Below are positions 30,946 through 39,641 of a stretch of DNA of 64,000 nt, one piece after another. Within the stretch, counting starts at the first letter, position 1. Each line of letters begins with the position of its first letter. The translations under genes were made by a program, and so were the position numbers. The notes under the pieces were generated by a model. The model was not told where the DNA came from. It saw only the letters and a list, made by a program, of their open reading frames with translations, and did not search any database. Source of the stretch: Thermoanaerobacterales bacterium (GTDB lineage: Bacteria > Bacillota > Thermosediminibacteria > Thermosediminibacterales > Tepidanaerobacteraceae); NCBI GenBank assembly GCA_012840135.1, contig DUMA01000001.1:1-64000 (forward strand). The letters run 5' to 3'.

Positions 30946-32356
30946 GCTCAGAAAAAATACAAAGATTATCTTCGGGATTTTTTGCGGCCTTTTTATATCG
31001 CTCATTGTGTATCTTTCATATTTTACGGCCTGCGAGAGGGAAAAACTCATTCAGAGTTCGTACAACCGGCGGCTATGGGAACAGGAGGACAGGGTAACGA
31101 GAGGCACCATCTATGATGCCAAGGGAAGACCCCTGGCCGACACGGTTATCGATAATAATGTCAAAAAGAGGATTTACCCCGGTGGCGAGGCATTCGGCCC
31201 GCTGATAGGATACTCGGACAGGCGGCTCGGAAGAGCTGGTCTGGAAGATGTATTTAACGGTGAACTGCTGGGAGTCATCGAAAAGGACCCTATGATTCTG
31301 CTGCGCCAGAAGATCCTGGGGGTATCCGATAGAGGCAACGACATATATCTCACCATTGATTCGGAATTGCAGAAGACAGCATACAGCATGTTCCGGGGAA
31401 GGCGGGGGGCTCTGGTGGCCATGGACCCAAATACGGGAGCTATCCTGGCCCTGGTGAGTTCGCCGGGATATGACCCTTCAAACCTTCAAAAAAAGTGGGA
31501 CAGCCTGGTGAAAAACCCGGACAAACCCCTTATAAACCGCGCCACCCAGGGTTTGTACCCTCCCGGCTCCGCCTTTAAGATCGTAACGCTGGCGGCCGCT
31601 CTTGTCAGCCATCCGGAAATAGAGAAAAAAGTGTACTACACTCCTGGTTATGTGAAAATAAACGGCAGGATAATAAGAGATTATGAAGGCCTGTGGCCCG
31701 GAAACTATGACATTACCAATGCCTTCAGGTATTCCAGCAACACGGTGTTTATACAGATAGGGCAGGAAGTGGGGAAAGACGATCTTTTTTCCATGGCGGA
31801 AGCCTTTGGATTCAATGCCAGGGTGAATACCGACATTCCTGCAGCCACCAGCACTATCCCGCGGCCTCCGATGCTGGGAGGAGAAGTGGAACTGGCAGAA
31901 GATTCCATAGGCCAGGGGAAAATATTGACTACTCCTCTGCAGATGGCGCGAGTGGCTTCGGTGATAGCCAGCGGCGGCAAACTGGTCACACCTTATATCC
32001 TTCAAAAATCAGTATCGCCTCTTGGGATTGAAAGGTCTGTTCATAATATTGAAGCCCCGAAACAGGTGATGAACAAAAGCGTAGCCGATGAAATAAAGGC
32101 CCTCATGGTGGATGTGGTAAAAAACGGTACCGGATCTCCGGCCCAAATAGAAGGCATCACCGTGGCGGGAAAGACCGGCAGCGCCCAGAACCCCTTCGGA
32201 AAAACCCATGCGTGGTTTGTGGGTTTTGCTCCGGCGGAAAATCCAAAGATAGCCGTGGCGGCGGTGGTGGAAAATGCCGGCGGCGGCGGGGCTAATGCAG
32301 GCCCCATTGTGAGAGAAGTGATGTTGCAGTATTTAAACAGTCTGCAGGATAAATAG
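30938..32356 (+). CDS. Class B penicillin-binding protein (transpeptidase)
   Basis: The 472-residue product has a membrane anchor (about residues 8-28), a short dimer domain, and a transpeptidase domain. The catalytic motifs are Ser211-Ala-Phe-Lys214, a Ser-Ser-Asn near 266-268, and Lys412-Thr-Gly. Class B PBPs crosslink the glycan made by their SEDS partner, encoded immediately upstream. A long hairpin with a T-run 100 bases downstream may end this operon. Confidence 0.93.
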   Translation: MDRLRKNTKIIFGIFCGLFISLIVYLSYFTACEREKLIQSSYNRRLWEQEDRVTRGTIYDAKGRPLADTVIDNNVKKRIYPGGEAFGPLIGYSDRRLGRAGLEDVFNGELLGVIEKDPMILLRQKILGVSDRGNDIYLTIDSELQKTAYSMFRGRRGALVAMDPNTGAILALVSSPGYDPSNLQKKWDSLVKNPDKPLINRATQGLYPPGSAFKIVTLAAALVSHPEIEKKVYYTPGYVKINGRIIRDYEGLWPGNYDITNAFRYSSNTVFIQIGQEVGKDDLFSMAEAFGFNARVNTDIPAATSTIPRPPMLGGEVELAEDSIGQGKILTTPLQMARVASVIASGGKLVTPYILQKSVSPLGIERSVHNIEAPKQVMNKSVADEIKALMVDVVKNGTGSPAQIEGITVAGKTGSAQNPFGKTHAWFVGFAPAENPKIAVAAVVENAGGGGANAGPIVREVMLQYLNSLQDK

Positions 32357-32386
32357 TATAGTGCAGAACTCTTCGTCAGCACTATA
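32357..32386 (+). repeat. Short palindrome after the PBP gene
   Basis: TATAGTGC (32357-32364) pairs with GCACTATA (32379-32386) across a 14-base loop, right after the PBP stop codon. No T-run follows, so its role is unclear; it could protect the 3' end of the mRNA. The rest of the 340-base gap is occupied by the long hairpin at 32454 and AT-rich leader sequence. Confidence 0.55.
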
Positions 32387-32453
32387 TTGGCAAGTCTTCA
32401 TAATCGTTGGCGGGATAGATATTATAATTGCAGAACCTGTTTAGTTAAATGAT

Positions 32454-32528
32454 GATTCGGGTGTAAAAGTTCTGTTTCCTGAGGGTCATCTCCGACAGCG
32501 GATTTAGTTTTTACACCCGAATCTTTTT
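32454..32528 (+). terminator. Long-stem hairpin with T-run; terminator or end of a small RNA
   Basis: A perfect 15-bp stem (GATTCGGGTGTAAAA at 32454-32468 with its complement at 32509-32523) encloses a 40-base loop and is followed by TTTTT. A TATAAT box lies at 32423-32428, about 26 bases before the stem, so a short transcript of about 95 bases is possible. Otherwise it terminates the FHA-FtsW-PBP operon. Confidence 0.65.
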
Positions 32529-32699
32529 AAATTGTAGGGGAAACGACCGTGATATAAGAAGATTAAGACAATAATTTGGATTGCAAAATATCGCATTGGC
32601 AGAGAAGGGAAAAAAGAATATATGCAGAATATTTATATTAGTCTTTTCGGCTATAATGGCACTCCTGCAGTTAGATAATGGAGCAAAAGGAGTGATGTG

Positions 32700-34313
32700 A
32701 TGATCAAGGTTATCATAGCGGATGATGAAGAAAAGGTATGCCAGCTGATTTACCATCTTATTGACTGGAAATCGGTGGATATGGAAATTGTTGGAGTAGC
32801 CCACAACGGCATCGAAACTCTGGAATTGATAAAAACCCTCAGACCGGATCTGGTGATTACGGATATCCGCATGCCGGGATACGATGGGCTGGAATTGATT
32901 AATCTTGGAAAACAGGTAAAAGAAGACATGGATTTTATTATAATCAGCGGATACAGCCATTTTGAATATGCACAGAGCGCCATAAAATACGGCGTCAGCG
33001 ATTATCTGTTAAAACCCATTAAAAAGAACGAGCTTCTAGAAACCCTCAATAAAATACGTAAAAAATACATGCAGAGAGCCGAACGGTTATCTGTTGAAGA
33101 ACGGATGAAAATCCGCCTGCAAAGCGATATCGACAAATTGAGGGCGGGATTTTTCCTGGAAAAATTGCTGCAGAACGATCCGAATCGGGAAAAGATAGAT
33201 ATTGAAAGATGCAATGAGGATCATCATTTAAATTTTAGCCCCGGTTGTTTTCAGATTTTTATCGTAAAACTGGACTATGAATATGAGAATCTGAATGAAA
33301 GCAGCATAAGGATATTGGAAGATAAGGTGGCACAGATTCTCAGAAGCTCTTTGAAAAACGAATGTTTCGACATGGAAATCTGCTTTCACGGAAGCAGGAT
33401 ATACTGCGTGTTAAATTATGAAGACTCGAACAGGAAGACAGTAAGAAAGCAGCTCAAGGCTTGCATGGATGAACTTATGGTGCAGAAGAGCATTTATGAC
33501 AGGATTGAATTTACTATCGGATTGGGCAGTATAACTGACGATATTGATCAGTTGAAATCTTCGATGAAGGTTGCAGAAATGGCTGTACAGCAGCGCCTGA
33601 TTGAAGGGACGGAAAAACTGATAGAAAATGTCCATCAAAAATCTTCCACCGCTCGCATGGATATAATTCTATCGGACCTGATGAAGAGTCTGGAGGCTTC
33701 TATGGAAATTCTGGATTCCGGTGGTGCCATCGAAGCCATCGAGGCTTTTAAAGAAAGCCTTCTGAAAGAGAACATTTCGGGCCATGAAATCCTGCGAACG
33801 GTGATAAGTGCCTTTAATATATATCTGATGCTGCTCAGGAAGCATCAGCTCAATATTGAAAATGCGGAACAATTGTACGAAAAATTTTCTTTGCATGCCG
33901 ACCTTTGCAGTTCGGTAACGAAATTGTTTGACTGCCTCTCAAAATTTATGAGTGAGTCTTTAGATGCCGCCTTCGAAGAGAGAAAGCAGGCTTACATTAA
34001 ACCTATTCGCACGGCAAAACAGTATATTCAGCAGAACTATATGAAGCCCATCACCCTGAAGGAGGTCAGCAGCGTGGTGGGGTTCAATGACTCTTATTTC
34101 AGTTCCCTGTTTAAAAAGGAGACCGGCAAAAACTTTATGGAATATCTTCTGGAAGTACGAATGAACAGGGCAAAGGAATTGTTGAAGGAGACGAATTTGA
34201 GCATAGCCGGCATATGCGAAAAAATCGGATATTCCGATCTGAAGCATTTTACGAAAAGCTTTAAAAAATATACCGGTCTTAATCCGAATGAATTCAGAAA
34301 AATATACTCATAG
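32700..34313 (+). CDS. YesN-type response regulator with AraC DNA-binding domain
   Basis: About 537 residues from ATG 32700 (AAGGAG seven bases upstream; GTG 32697 is closer). The receiver domain covers residues 1-120 with the acidic pair 'Ala-Asp-Asp-Glu', phospho-acceptor Asp55 in 'Ile-Thr-Asp-Ile-Arg-Met-Pro-Gly', and 'Leu-Lys-Pro-Ile'. A long helical linker (120-430) is typical of the YesN family. Two AraC helix-turn-helices end the protein ('Phe-Asn-Asp-Ser-Tyr-Phe-Ser-Ser-Leu-Phe-Lys-Lys-Glu-Thr-Gly' and 'Ile-Gly-Tyr-Ser-Asp-Leu-Lys-His-Phe-Thr-Lys-Ser-Phe'). It should control the sugar transporter downstream. Confidence 0.9.
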   Translation: MIKVIIADDEEKVCQLIYHLIDWKSVDMEIVGVAHNGIETLELIKTLRPDLVITDIRMPGYDGLELINLGKQVKEDMDFIIISGYSHFEYAQSAIKYGVSDYLLKPIKKNELLETLNKIRKKYMQRAERLSVEERMKIRLQSDIDKLRAGFFLEKLLQNDPNREKIDIERCNEDHHLNFSPGCFQIFIVKLDYEYENLNESSIRILEDKVAQILRSSLKNECFDMEICFHGSRIYCVLNYEDSNRKTVRKQLKACMDELMVQKSIYDRIEFTIGLGSITDDIDQLKSSMKVAEMAVQQRLIEGTEKLIENVHQKSSTARMDIILSDLMKSLEASMEILDSGGAIEAIEAFKESLLKENISGHEILRTVISAFNIYLMLLRKHQLNIENAEQLYEKFSLHADLCSSVTKLFDCLSKFMSESLDAAFEERKQAYIKPIRTAKQYIQQNYMKPITLKEVSSVVGFNDSYFSSLFKKETGKNFMEYLLEVRMNRAKELLKETNLSIAGICEKIGYSDLKHFTKSFKKYTGLNPNEFRKIYS

Positions 34314-34326
34314 GCAGGTCATATGT

Positions 34327-35355
34327 GTGAAGAACAGAAATTTTCGATATTTATCCTATCGAGCCTGTTTTATAATTCTGATATTGTTATTTTTAAATGC
34401 CTGCCTGCTGCTGCCATTGACTTTTATATCCATCAATGAAAAAAAGTATGTTTTTATTCTGCTGGTAGGCCTTTACTCGTTTTTTGCCGTTTTATATTCC
34501 GGCTATCGATGGGTTTATCTGCCATACAGGGAAACCAGCAAAGTATTGCAACTTTTTGCCGGAGGGTATACCATGGAAGGCATCTACGAACTGAGGTATC
34601 CCTTCAGTCCGGAAATGGAGTATGCTGTAAAAAAACTGAAGGCATTAATCAACACAAAAGAGCTTATCAGCACTACGAAAAGGCAGGCCCAGTATCTCGC
34701 ACTGCAGAATCAGATAAATCCTCATTTTTTGTACAACAGCCTGGAAGGAATACGGGGCGAAGCCATAGCAGCGGGCCTGAACAATGTGGCGGAGATGACG
34801 GAGGCGCTGGCCACTTTTTTCAGGTATACGATTTCCAACATGGAACACCTGGTTACCTTGGAGGACGAGCTGGCTCACATCGAAAACTATTATATAATCC
34901 AGCAGTTTCGCTTTGGGGAACGGCTGAATTTAAGCATTGAATATGACTGTAAAGACAAGGATGAGATTTTGAAATATCGTTTGCCCAGGCTTACGCTACA
35001 GCCCATCGTAGAAAATTCGATTTTTCATGGCATCGAGAGAAAGATGGGGAAGGGAAGTATTTGCATTAAGATAGAAACCACTTCAAAGCGGCTGATAATA
35101 ACGGTTTCCGATGATGGCCTGGGGATAGAGGAGGACCGGCTGAGGAAGCTGAATGAAAAGCTCAAAACCCAATCCTTCGATTATGTAAAGCAGGACGGTG
35201 AAAGGGAAAACGGGATTGCGCTAATAAATGTTAACAACAGAATCAAGCTTTTGTACGGGGAAGAATACGGAATTAACATTTACAGCACGGTGAATGTGGG
35301 TACCGATGTGGAGATTACCCTGCCGCTGATTGTAGAAGAAGGAAAGGGATCTTGA
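34327..35355 (+). CDS. YesM-type sensor histidine kinase
   Basis: A kinase of 342-355 residues; GTG 34327 has a weak AGGCAGG site and an ATG at 34288 (inside the regulator gene) has none. Two membrane spans lie near the N-terminus. The His-kinase box is 'Gln-Ile-Asn-Pro-His-Phe-Leu-Tyr-Asn-Ser-Leu-Glu', followed by a HATPase domain with 'Ile-Val-Glu-Asn-Ser-Ile-Phe-His-Gly' and 'Ser-Asp-Asp-Gly-Leu-Gly-Ile'. The long extracellular sensor of YesM proteins is missing: only a few residues separate the two spans. It may therefore need a partner protein to sense its signal. Confidence 0.88.
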   Translation: MKNRNFRYLSYRACFIILILLFLNACLLLPLTFISINEKKYVFILLVGLYSFFAVLYSGYRWVYLPYRETSKVLQLFAGGYTMEGIYELRYPFSPEMEYAVKKLKALINTKELISTTKRQAQYLALQNQINPHFLYNSLEGIRGEAIAAGLNNVAEMTEALATFFRYTISNMEHLVTLEDELAHIENYYIIQQFRFGERLNLSIEYDCKDKDEILKYRLPRLTLQPIVENSIFHGIERKMGKGSICIKIETTSKRLIITVSDDGLGIEEDRLRKLNEKLKTQSFDYVKQDGERENGIALINVNNRIKLLYGEEYGINIYSTVNVGTDVEITLPLIVEEGKGS

Positions 35356-36810
35356 ATGAAAGAGGAAGTTTTCAGGCTGGAAAGGGTCACACAGATCGTG
35401 GACGGCATTACCCTTCTGGATAATTTCAGCATGCACATTTTCAAGGGTGAAATTATGGGCCTGGTGTGCATCAATGCCCACGGAAAGGAAGCTTTAATCA
35501 ATCTTCTCTGTCAGAATATCCCCATCCATTACGGGCACATCTATTTTCAGGAAAAACTGGTGAACAATTATGAGCACAGTTCCATGAGCATGAACCCGGT
35601 GGCCGTCATAGAAAAGCAGAGCTGGCTGGTGGAAGATTTGACCGTGGCGGACAATATATTTGTCCTGCGGAAGGGATTTAAAAAATGTATTATCAATCCC
35701 AGAACGCTAAATGCACAATTTCGGCGATTTACGGAGGAAATAGAAATTGACATCGATCCCGGTGAGCCGGTATCCGATCTATCCTTTTTTGAAAAATGCG
35801 TGGTGGAGCTTTTGAAGGCGGTCGTAGCCGGCGCAAAACTCATCATATTTCGAGATATGAGCAACTTTATCAGTGCGGCCGAATTAAAAAAAATCCACGC
35901 TCTAATGCGGCATTACTCGAAGAGAGGTCTTTCTTTTTTATACATATGCAATCACCATGAAGAAGCATTTGAAATATGTGACCGCATTTCAATAATGGAG
36001 AACGGAAAAGTCTTGAAAGTCTTGAGTAAAAAGGATTTCCGCTGCGAAATGATAGCCCCGTATACCCTGGACTTTAGTCGCATAGAATCTATACCTGCCC
36101 GAAAGACCAGCATGGATGGAATATTAAAGTTTGAAAATGTGGTTACGGAAAAAATTAAAGATATGAGCTTTACTGTTGAAAAAGGCGAGTGCGTTGTTTT
36201 TCTGGACATAAACAATACGGCTTTGAGCGACATGATTAAACTGATGATGGGTGAAATAAGGCCGGTGTCGGGGAATATCCTGCTGGATGGTCAGCCCTTT
36301 GCCGGAAAGGATTCCGGTTTAAAAAATGAAGTCTGTATCATCCAGGAAAACCCTATTCAGAGCATGTTGTTTGGAGAAATGAGCTATATTGACAATCTGT
36401 GTTTCTTGCTGGACAAGAAGCAGCCCCACCTGTGGATGAACAAAAACGTCAAGAGAAGTGTCATGCAGGAATATGAACCGTTGATCGGAGAGGATATTTA
36501 CGCCAGCGATATTTCGGATCTATCCCTTTTTTCCTTGTACAATCTGGTCTATTATAGAATCCATCTCTATCACCCCGATGCAGTCTTCTGCGTTCAACCC
36601 TTTTCGGGCGCGGACATGTACCTCAGGCGCCACATTGTTGAATTAATCAATCAGTTGCGGAAAAAAAGGATTACAGTGATCATTCTGGCGGTGAATATTG
36701 CCGATTCTCTGGTGGTGGCCGACCGCCTGATGGTGATAGAGCAGGGGCGGCTTCGCAAGGAATACCGGAGCGAGGAATTTCATTTCTTTCGTGAAAGTCA
36801 TTACAGATAA
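35356..36810 (+). CDS. Degenerate double ABC-ATPase (predicted non-hydrolytic)
   Basis: The 484-residue protein has the architecture of an RbsA-like double ATPase but its active sites are lost. In the first half, Walker A has become 'Cys-Ile-Asn-Ala-His-Gly-Lys-Glu', missing the first Gly and the Ser/Thr after Lys, and Walker B reads 'Leu-Ile-Ile-Phe-Arg-Asp-Met-Ser' in place of Asp-Glu-Pro-Thr. In the second half the Walker A loop is 'Leu-Asp-Ile-Asn-Asn-Thr-Ala'. No intact LSGGQ is visible. The start lies directly after the kinase stop, and an intact RbsA-like ATPase follows 200 bases later. A regulatory or scaffolding role between kinase and transporter is inferred. Confidence 0.8.
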   Translation: MKEEVFRLERVTQIVDGITLLDNFSMHIFKGEIMGLVCINAHGKEALINLLCQNIPIHYGHIYFQEKLVNNYEHSSMSMNPVAVIEKQSWLVEDLTVADNIFVLRKGFKKCIINPRTLNAQFRRFTEEIEIDIDPGEPVSDLSFFEKCVVELLKAVVAGAKLIIFRDMSNFISAAELKKIHALMRHYSKRGLSFLYICNHHEEAFEICDRISIMENGKVLKVLSKKDFRCEMIAPYTLDFSRIESIPARKTSMDGILKFENVVTEKIKDMSFTVEKGECVVFLDINNTALSDMIKLMMGEIRPVSGNILLDGQPFAGKDSGLKNEVCIIQENPIQSMLFGEMSYIDNLCFLLDKKQPHLWMNKNVKRSVMQEYEPLIGEDIYASDISDLSLFSLYNLVYYRIHLYHPDAVFCVQPFSGADMYLRRHIVELINQLRKKRITVIILAVNIADSLVVADRLMVIEQGRLRKEYRSEEFHFFRESHYR

Positions 36811-36812
36811 AA

Positions 36813-36845
36813 AAAACCGTCCTCGGTGGGGAGCGGTTTTCTTTT
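36813..36845 (+). terminator. Terminator after the degenerate ATPase gene
   Basis: AAAACCG (36813-36819) pairs with CGGTTTT (36834-36840), with inner CTC/GAG pairing and trailing CTTTTG. It separates the regulatory genes from the transporter genes. Confidence 0.7.
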
Positions 36846-37007
36846 GTACTGGCAGCAGCCGTACAAAACTTCAAAAAAATGTCCCCCTGATTCCAAAGTT
36901 TTTCTCCTTATCTTCCGAAAGTTAAGATGATATATTAAAAAAAGAGTGAAAAGTAAATGAAAATTGCAACTATACAGGGTTTTAAAAGATGGAAACGGGT
37001 GAAATAC

Positions 37008-38534
37008 ATGCGGGATTATATTGTTGAAATAGAGCACTTAAATAAAGCTTTTCCGGGGGTCAAAGCGCTGGACGATGTATCATTCAAATTGAAGGCAGGA
37101 GAGGTTATGGCGCTGGTGGGAGAGAACGGTGCCGGGAAATCAACGCTGGTCAAAATAATCAGCGGGGTATACACGAGAGACAGCGGGGACATGATCATCT
37201 TCGGCAAAAGGGTGGATGAATTGACTCCGCGGAAGGCCCGGGAACTGGGCGTGGCAATGATACATCAGGAATTGAACCTGTGTCCCCATCTTTCCGTAGC
37301 CGAAAATATCTTTTTGGGACGTGAAATGACCCGGGGTTGGGTCCTATCCGACGGTGAGATGAATAAAAGGGCAAAGCTCATTCTTGAAAGGTTTAATATT
37401 AATATTCCGCCGGAAACCATCGTGGGGGATCTTGCCGTTTCAAAGCAGCAGATGGTGGAAATCGCAAAAGCCCTTTCGATAAATGCCAGAATACTGATAA
37501 TGGATGAGCCCACTTCCGCTCTGACATCGAAGGAGATCAACGAACTGTTTGAAATTATCGGCAGGTTGAGGGATGAGGGCTGCGGCATTATATACATTTC
37601 TCACCGGCTGGAAGAGCTTCAGCGCATTGCAGATCGAGTGACGGTGATGCGAGATGGCAGACATATAATGACCGCCAATTTTTCCGATGTTACCATGCAG
37701 GATATCATTACCGGCATGGTGGGACGGGAGATAAAGGAGAAATTTCCAAGGGTGAATGTAAGACGGGGCAGGAAAATCCTGGAAGTCAGGAATCTGAATG
37801 CCGGAAGGCTGGTAAGGGATGTCAGCTTCGAGCTGTACGAGGGGGAGATTTTGGGAATAGCCGGGCTCATGGGCGCCGGGCGCACGGAGACCACCAGGGC
37901 CATCTTCGGAGCCGACCCGAAGGAATCCGGAGAGATTATCCTGGATGGTAAACCGGTCGATATAAATGAACCGCTGGATGCCATAAAGGCGGGTATTGTG
38001 CTGGTCCCCGAAGATAGAAAAAAAGATGGTCTGTGCATCAGGCTGAGTGTTCGGGACAATATAGCCCTGCCGAATCTGGATATGCTTGTCAAATCATGGA
38101 GCGTCATCGAAAGGAGGAAAGAAAAGAACATGGTGGAAAAGGCCATAGCCGACCTTATGATAAAGCTGCCCGACAGCGAAGTTGAAGCCGGCAGCCTTTC
38201 CGGGGGGAATCAGCAGAAGGTGGTGGTCAGCAAATGGCTGGCCAGAAACTCCCGCGTGGTAATGTTCGATGAGCCCACGAGAGGCATCGATGTGGCGGCC
38301 AAGGTGGAAATATACAATCTGATGAACCATTTAAAAAGACAGGGGATCGGCGTTCTCTTTGTTTCTTCGGAAATGCCCGAGATCCTGGGCATGAGCGACA
38401 GAATACTGGTAATGTGTGACGGGAGGATCACCGGTGAGCTGGACATAAAGGATGCCACGCAGAACCTTATTCTGGAATATGCTACCAGGTTCGACAGCAG
38501 AACAGGCGATGCGGCCATCGGCCGAGCCATTTAA
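37008..38534 (+). CDS. Sugar ABC transporter ATP-binding protein (RbsA/MglA-like)
   Basis: I start at ATG 37008, where homology to the family begins (Met-Arg-Asp-Tyr-Ile-Val-Glu-Ile), giving 508 residues; 36957 would add 17 unsupported residues. The first half has an intact Walker A (Gly-Glu-Asn-Gly-Ala-Gly-Lys-Ser-Thr) and 'Met-Asp-Glu-Pro-Thr-Ser-Ala'. The second half has the altered loop 'Gly-Leu-Met-Gly-Ala-Gly-Arg-Thr-Glu' and 'Leu-Ser-Gly-Gly-Asn-Gln-Gln-Lys', both normal for RbsA. It powers uptake of a pentose or similar sugar with the next two genes. Confidence 0.93.
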   Translation: MRDYIVEIEHLNKAFPGVKALDDVSFKLKAGEVMALVGENGAGKSTLVKIISGVYTRDSGDMIIFGKRVDELTPRKARELGVAMIHQELNLCPHLSVAENIFLGREMTRGWVLSDGEMNKRAKLILERFNINIPPETIVGDLAVSKQQMVEIAKALSINARILIMDEPTSALTSKEINELFEIIGRLRDEGCGIIYISHRLEELQRIADRVTVMRDGRHIMTANFSDVTMQDIITGMVGREIKEKFPRVNVRRGRKILEVRNLNAGRLVRDVSFELYEGEILGIAGLMGAGRTETTRAIFGADPKESGEIILDGKPVDINEPLDAIKAGIVLVPEDRKKDGLCIRLSVRDNIALPNLDMLVKSWSVIERRKEKNMVEKAIADLMIKLPDSEVEAGSLSGGNQQKVVVSKWLARNSRVVMFDEPTRGIDVAAKVEIYNLMNHLKRQGIGVLFVSSEMPEILGMSDRILVMCDGRITGELDIKDATQNLILEYATRFDSRTGDAAIGRAI

Positions 38535-38553
38535 AAAGTTAGGGGAGTAGTGC

Positions 38554-39597
38554 ATGAAAAGGAGAGAAAAACAAAATTATTTAAAGAGAATGCTGGCCAT
38601 AAGGGGTATGGGTCAGGTCATAACAGTGACTGTGGGTCTCATCATACTGTGCATCGTATTCGGCATTTTAAATCCCATTTTCTTTTCAGGGAGAAACATC
38701 AGCAACCTGCTGCGCCAGATAGCTCCCATTCTTCTTATCGGTATAGGGCAATCCTATGTGCTGATCACCGGCAACATAGATCTGTCCATAGGTTCCGTTG
38801 TGGGCATGAGCTGCATGATTTCAGCCACTCTGATGACAAAGGGCGTAAACCCATGGGTGGCAGTATTGATTACCATCGTTTGCTGTATAACTGTGGGGGT
38901 GATAAACGGTCAACTGGTGGCAGGCTGCAAGCTGCCGGCTTTCATTGCCACGCTGGGCACCATGACCATTGCAAGGGGCATAGCTCAGATCGTAAACAAT
39001 AATTACAATACTGACTCCATAGGCAGCGCGGCAAAAGGTTTCAGGGACTTTTTTTACTACGGCAAACTTCTCGGTATATACAACACCATATGGATAACGC
39101 TGGTGCTGTGGCTCATATTCAATTTTATACTGAGCAGGACGCGATGGGGCCGCTATATTTATGCGATAGGCAGCAATCTTGAAGCGGCAAGGCTATCCGG
39201 AGTCAATATAGTTTCCACCACTACATATGCATATGTGGTGAGTGCCCTTTGTTCCTGCACGGTGGGATTCATAATATGTGCTACCAGCGGCATGGGCACA
39301 ATGGATGCGGGCAATACATACGAGCTTTATGCGGTGGCGGCTTCAGTCATCGGCGGCGTCAGTACCCTGGGAGGTCAGGGCATACTGCTTGGAACGGTGG
39401 TCGGCGCTTCCGTCTGGGGAGTGCTGCAAAACGGCCTGCAATTTGCGGGCGCTCCGGTGGCCATCCGCAATATTGTCATCGGCATCATAGTCATTATCTC
39501 TGTCCTGCTGGATGTGGTGGTGAGAAAGGGCAGACCCAGAAGAAAAAGGGAAAAAGAAAAGGGAAAGCCTGTCAACTACACCGGAGTTAAGGCGTAA
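38554..39597 (+). CDS. Sugar ABC transporter permease (RbsC-like)
   Basis: A 347-residue permease with 8-10 spans. Typical family phrases: 'Asn-Leu-Leu-Arg-Gln-Ile-Ala', 'Ile-Asp-Leu-Ser-Ile-Gly-Ser-Val-Val-Gly', 'Leu-Pro-Ala-Phe-Ile-Ala-Thr-Leu-Gly-Thr', 'Gly-Gly-Val-Ser-Thr-Leu-Gly-Gly-Gln-Gly'. The segment 'Ala-Ala-Arg-Leu-Ser-Gly-Val-Asn' is the EAA-like loop that contacts the ATPase. The C-terminus is very basic. It follows the ATPase by 19 bases. Confidence 0.93.
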   Translation: MKRREKQNYLKRMLAIRGMGQVITVTVGLIILCIVFGILNPIFFSGRNISNLLRQIAPILLIGIGQSYVLITGNIDLSIGSVVGMSCMISATLMTKGVNPWVAVLITIVCCITVGVINGQLVAGCKLPAFIATLGTMTIARGIAQIVNNNYNTDSIGSAAKGFRDFFYYGKLLGIYNTIWITLVLWLIFNFILSRTRWGRYIYAIGSNLEAARLSGVNIVSTTTYAYVVSALCSCTVGFIICATSGMGTMDAGNTYELYAVAASVIGGVSTLGGQGILLGTVVGASVWGVLQNGLQFAGAPVAIRNIVIGIIVIISVLLDVVVRKGRPRRKREKEKGKPVNYTGVKA

Positions 39598-39641
39598 AGC
39601 TTTAACCATAAAAAATAAAAAATCAAAGGGAGGATTGTAAA

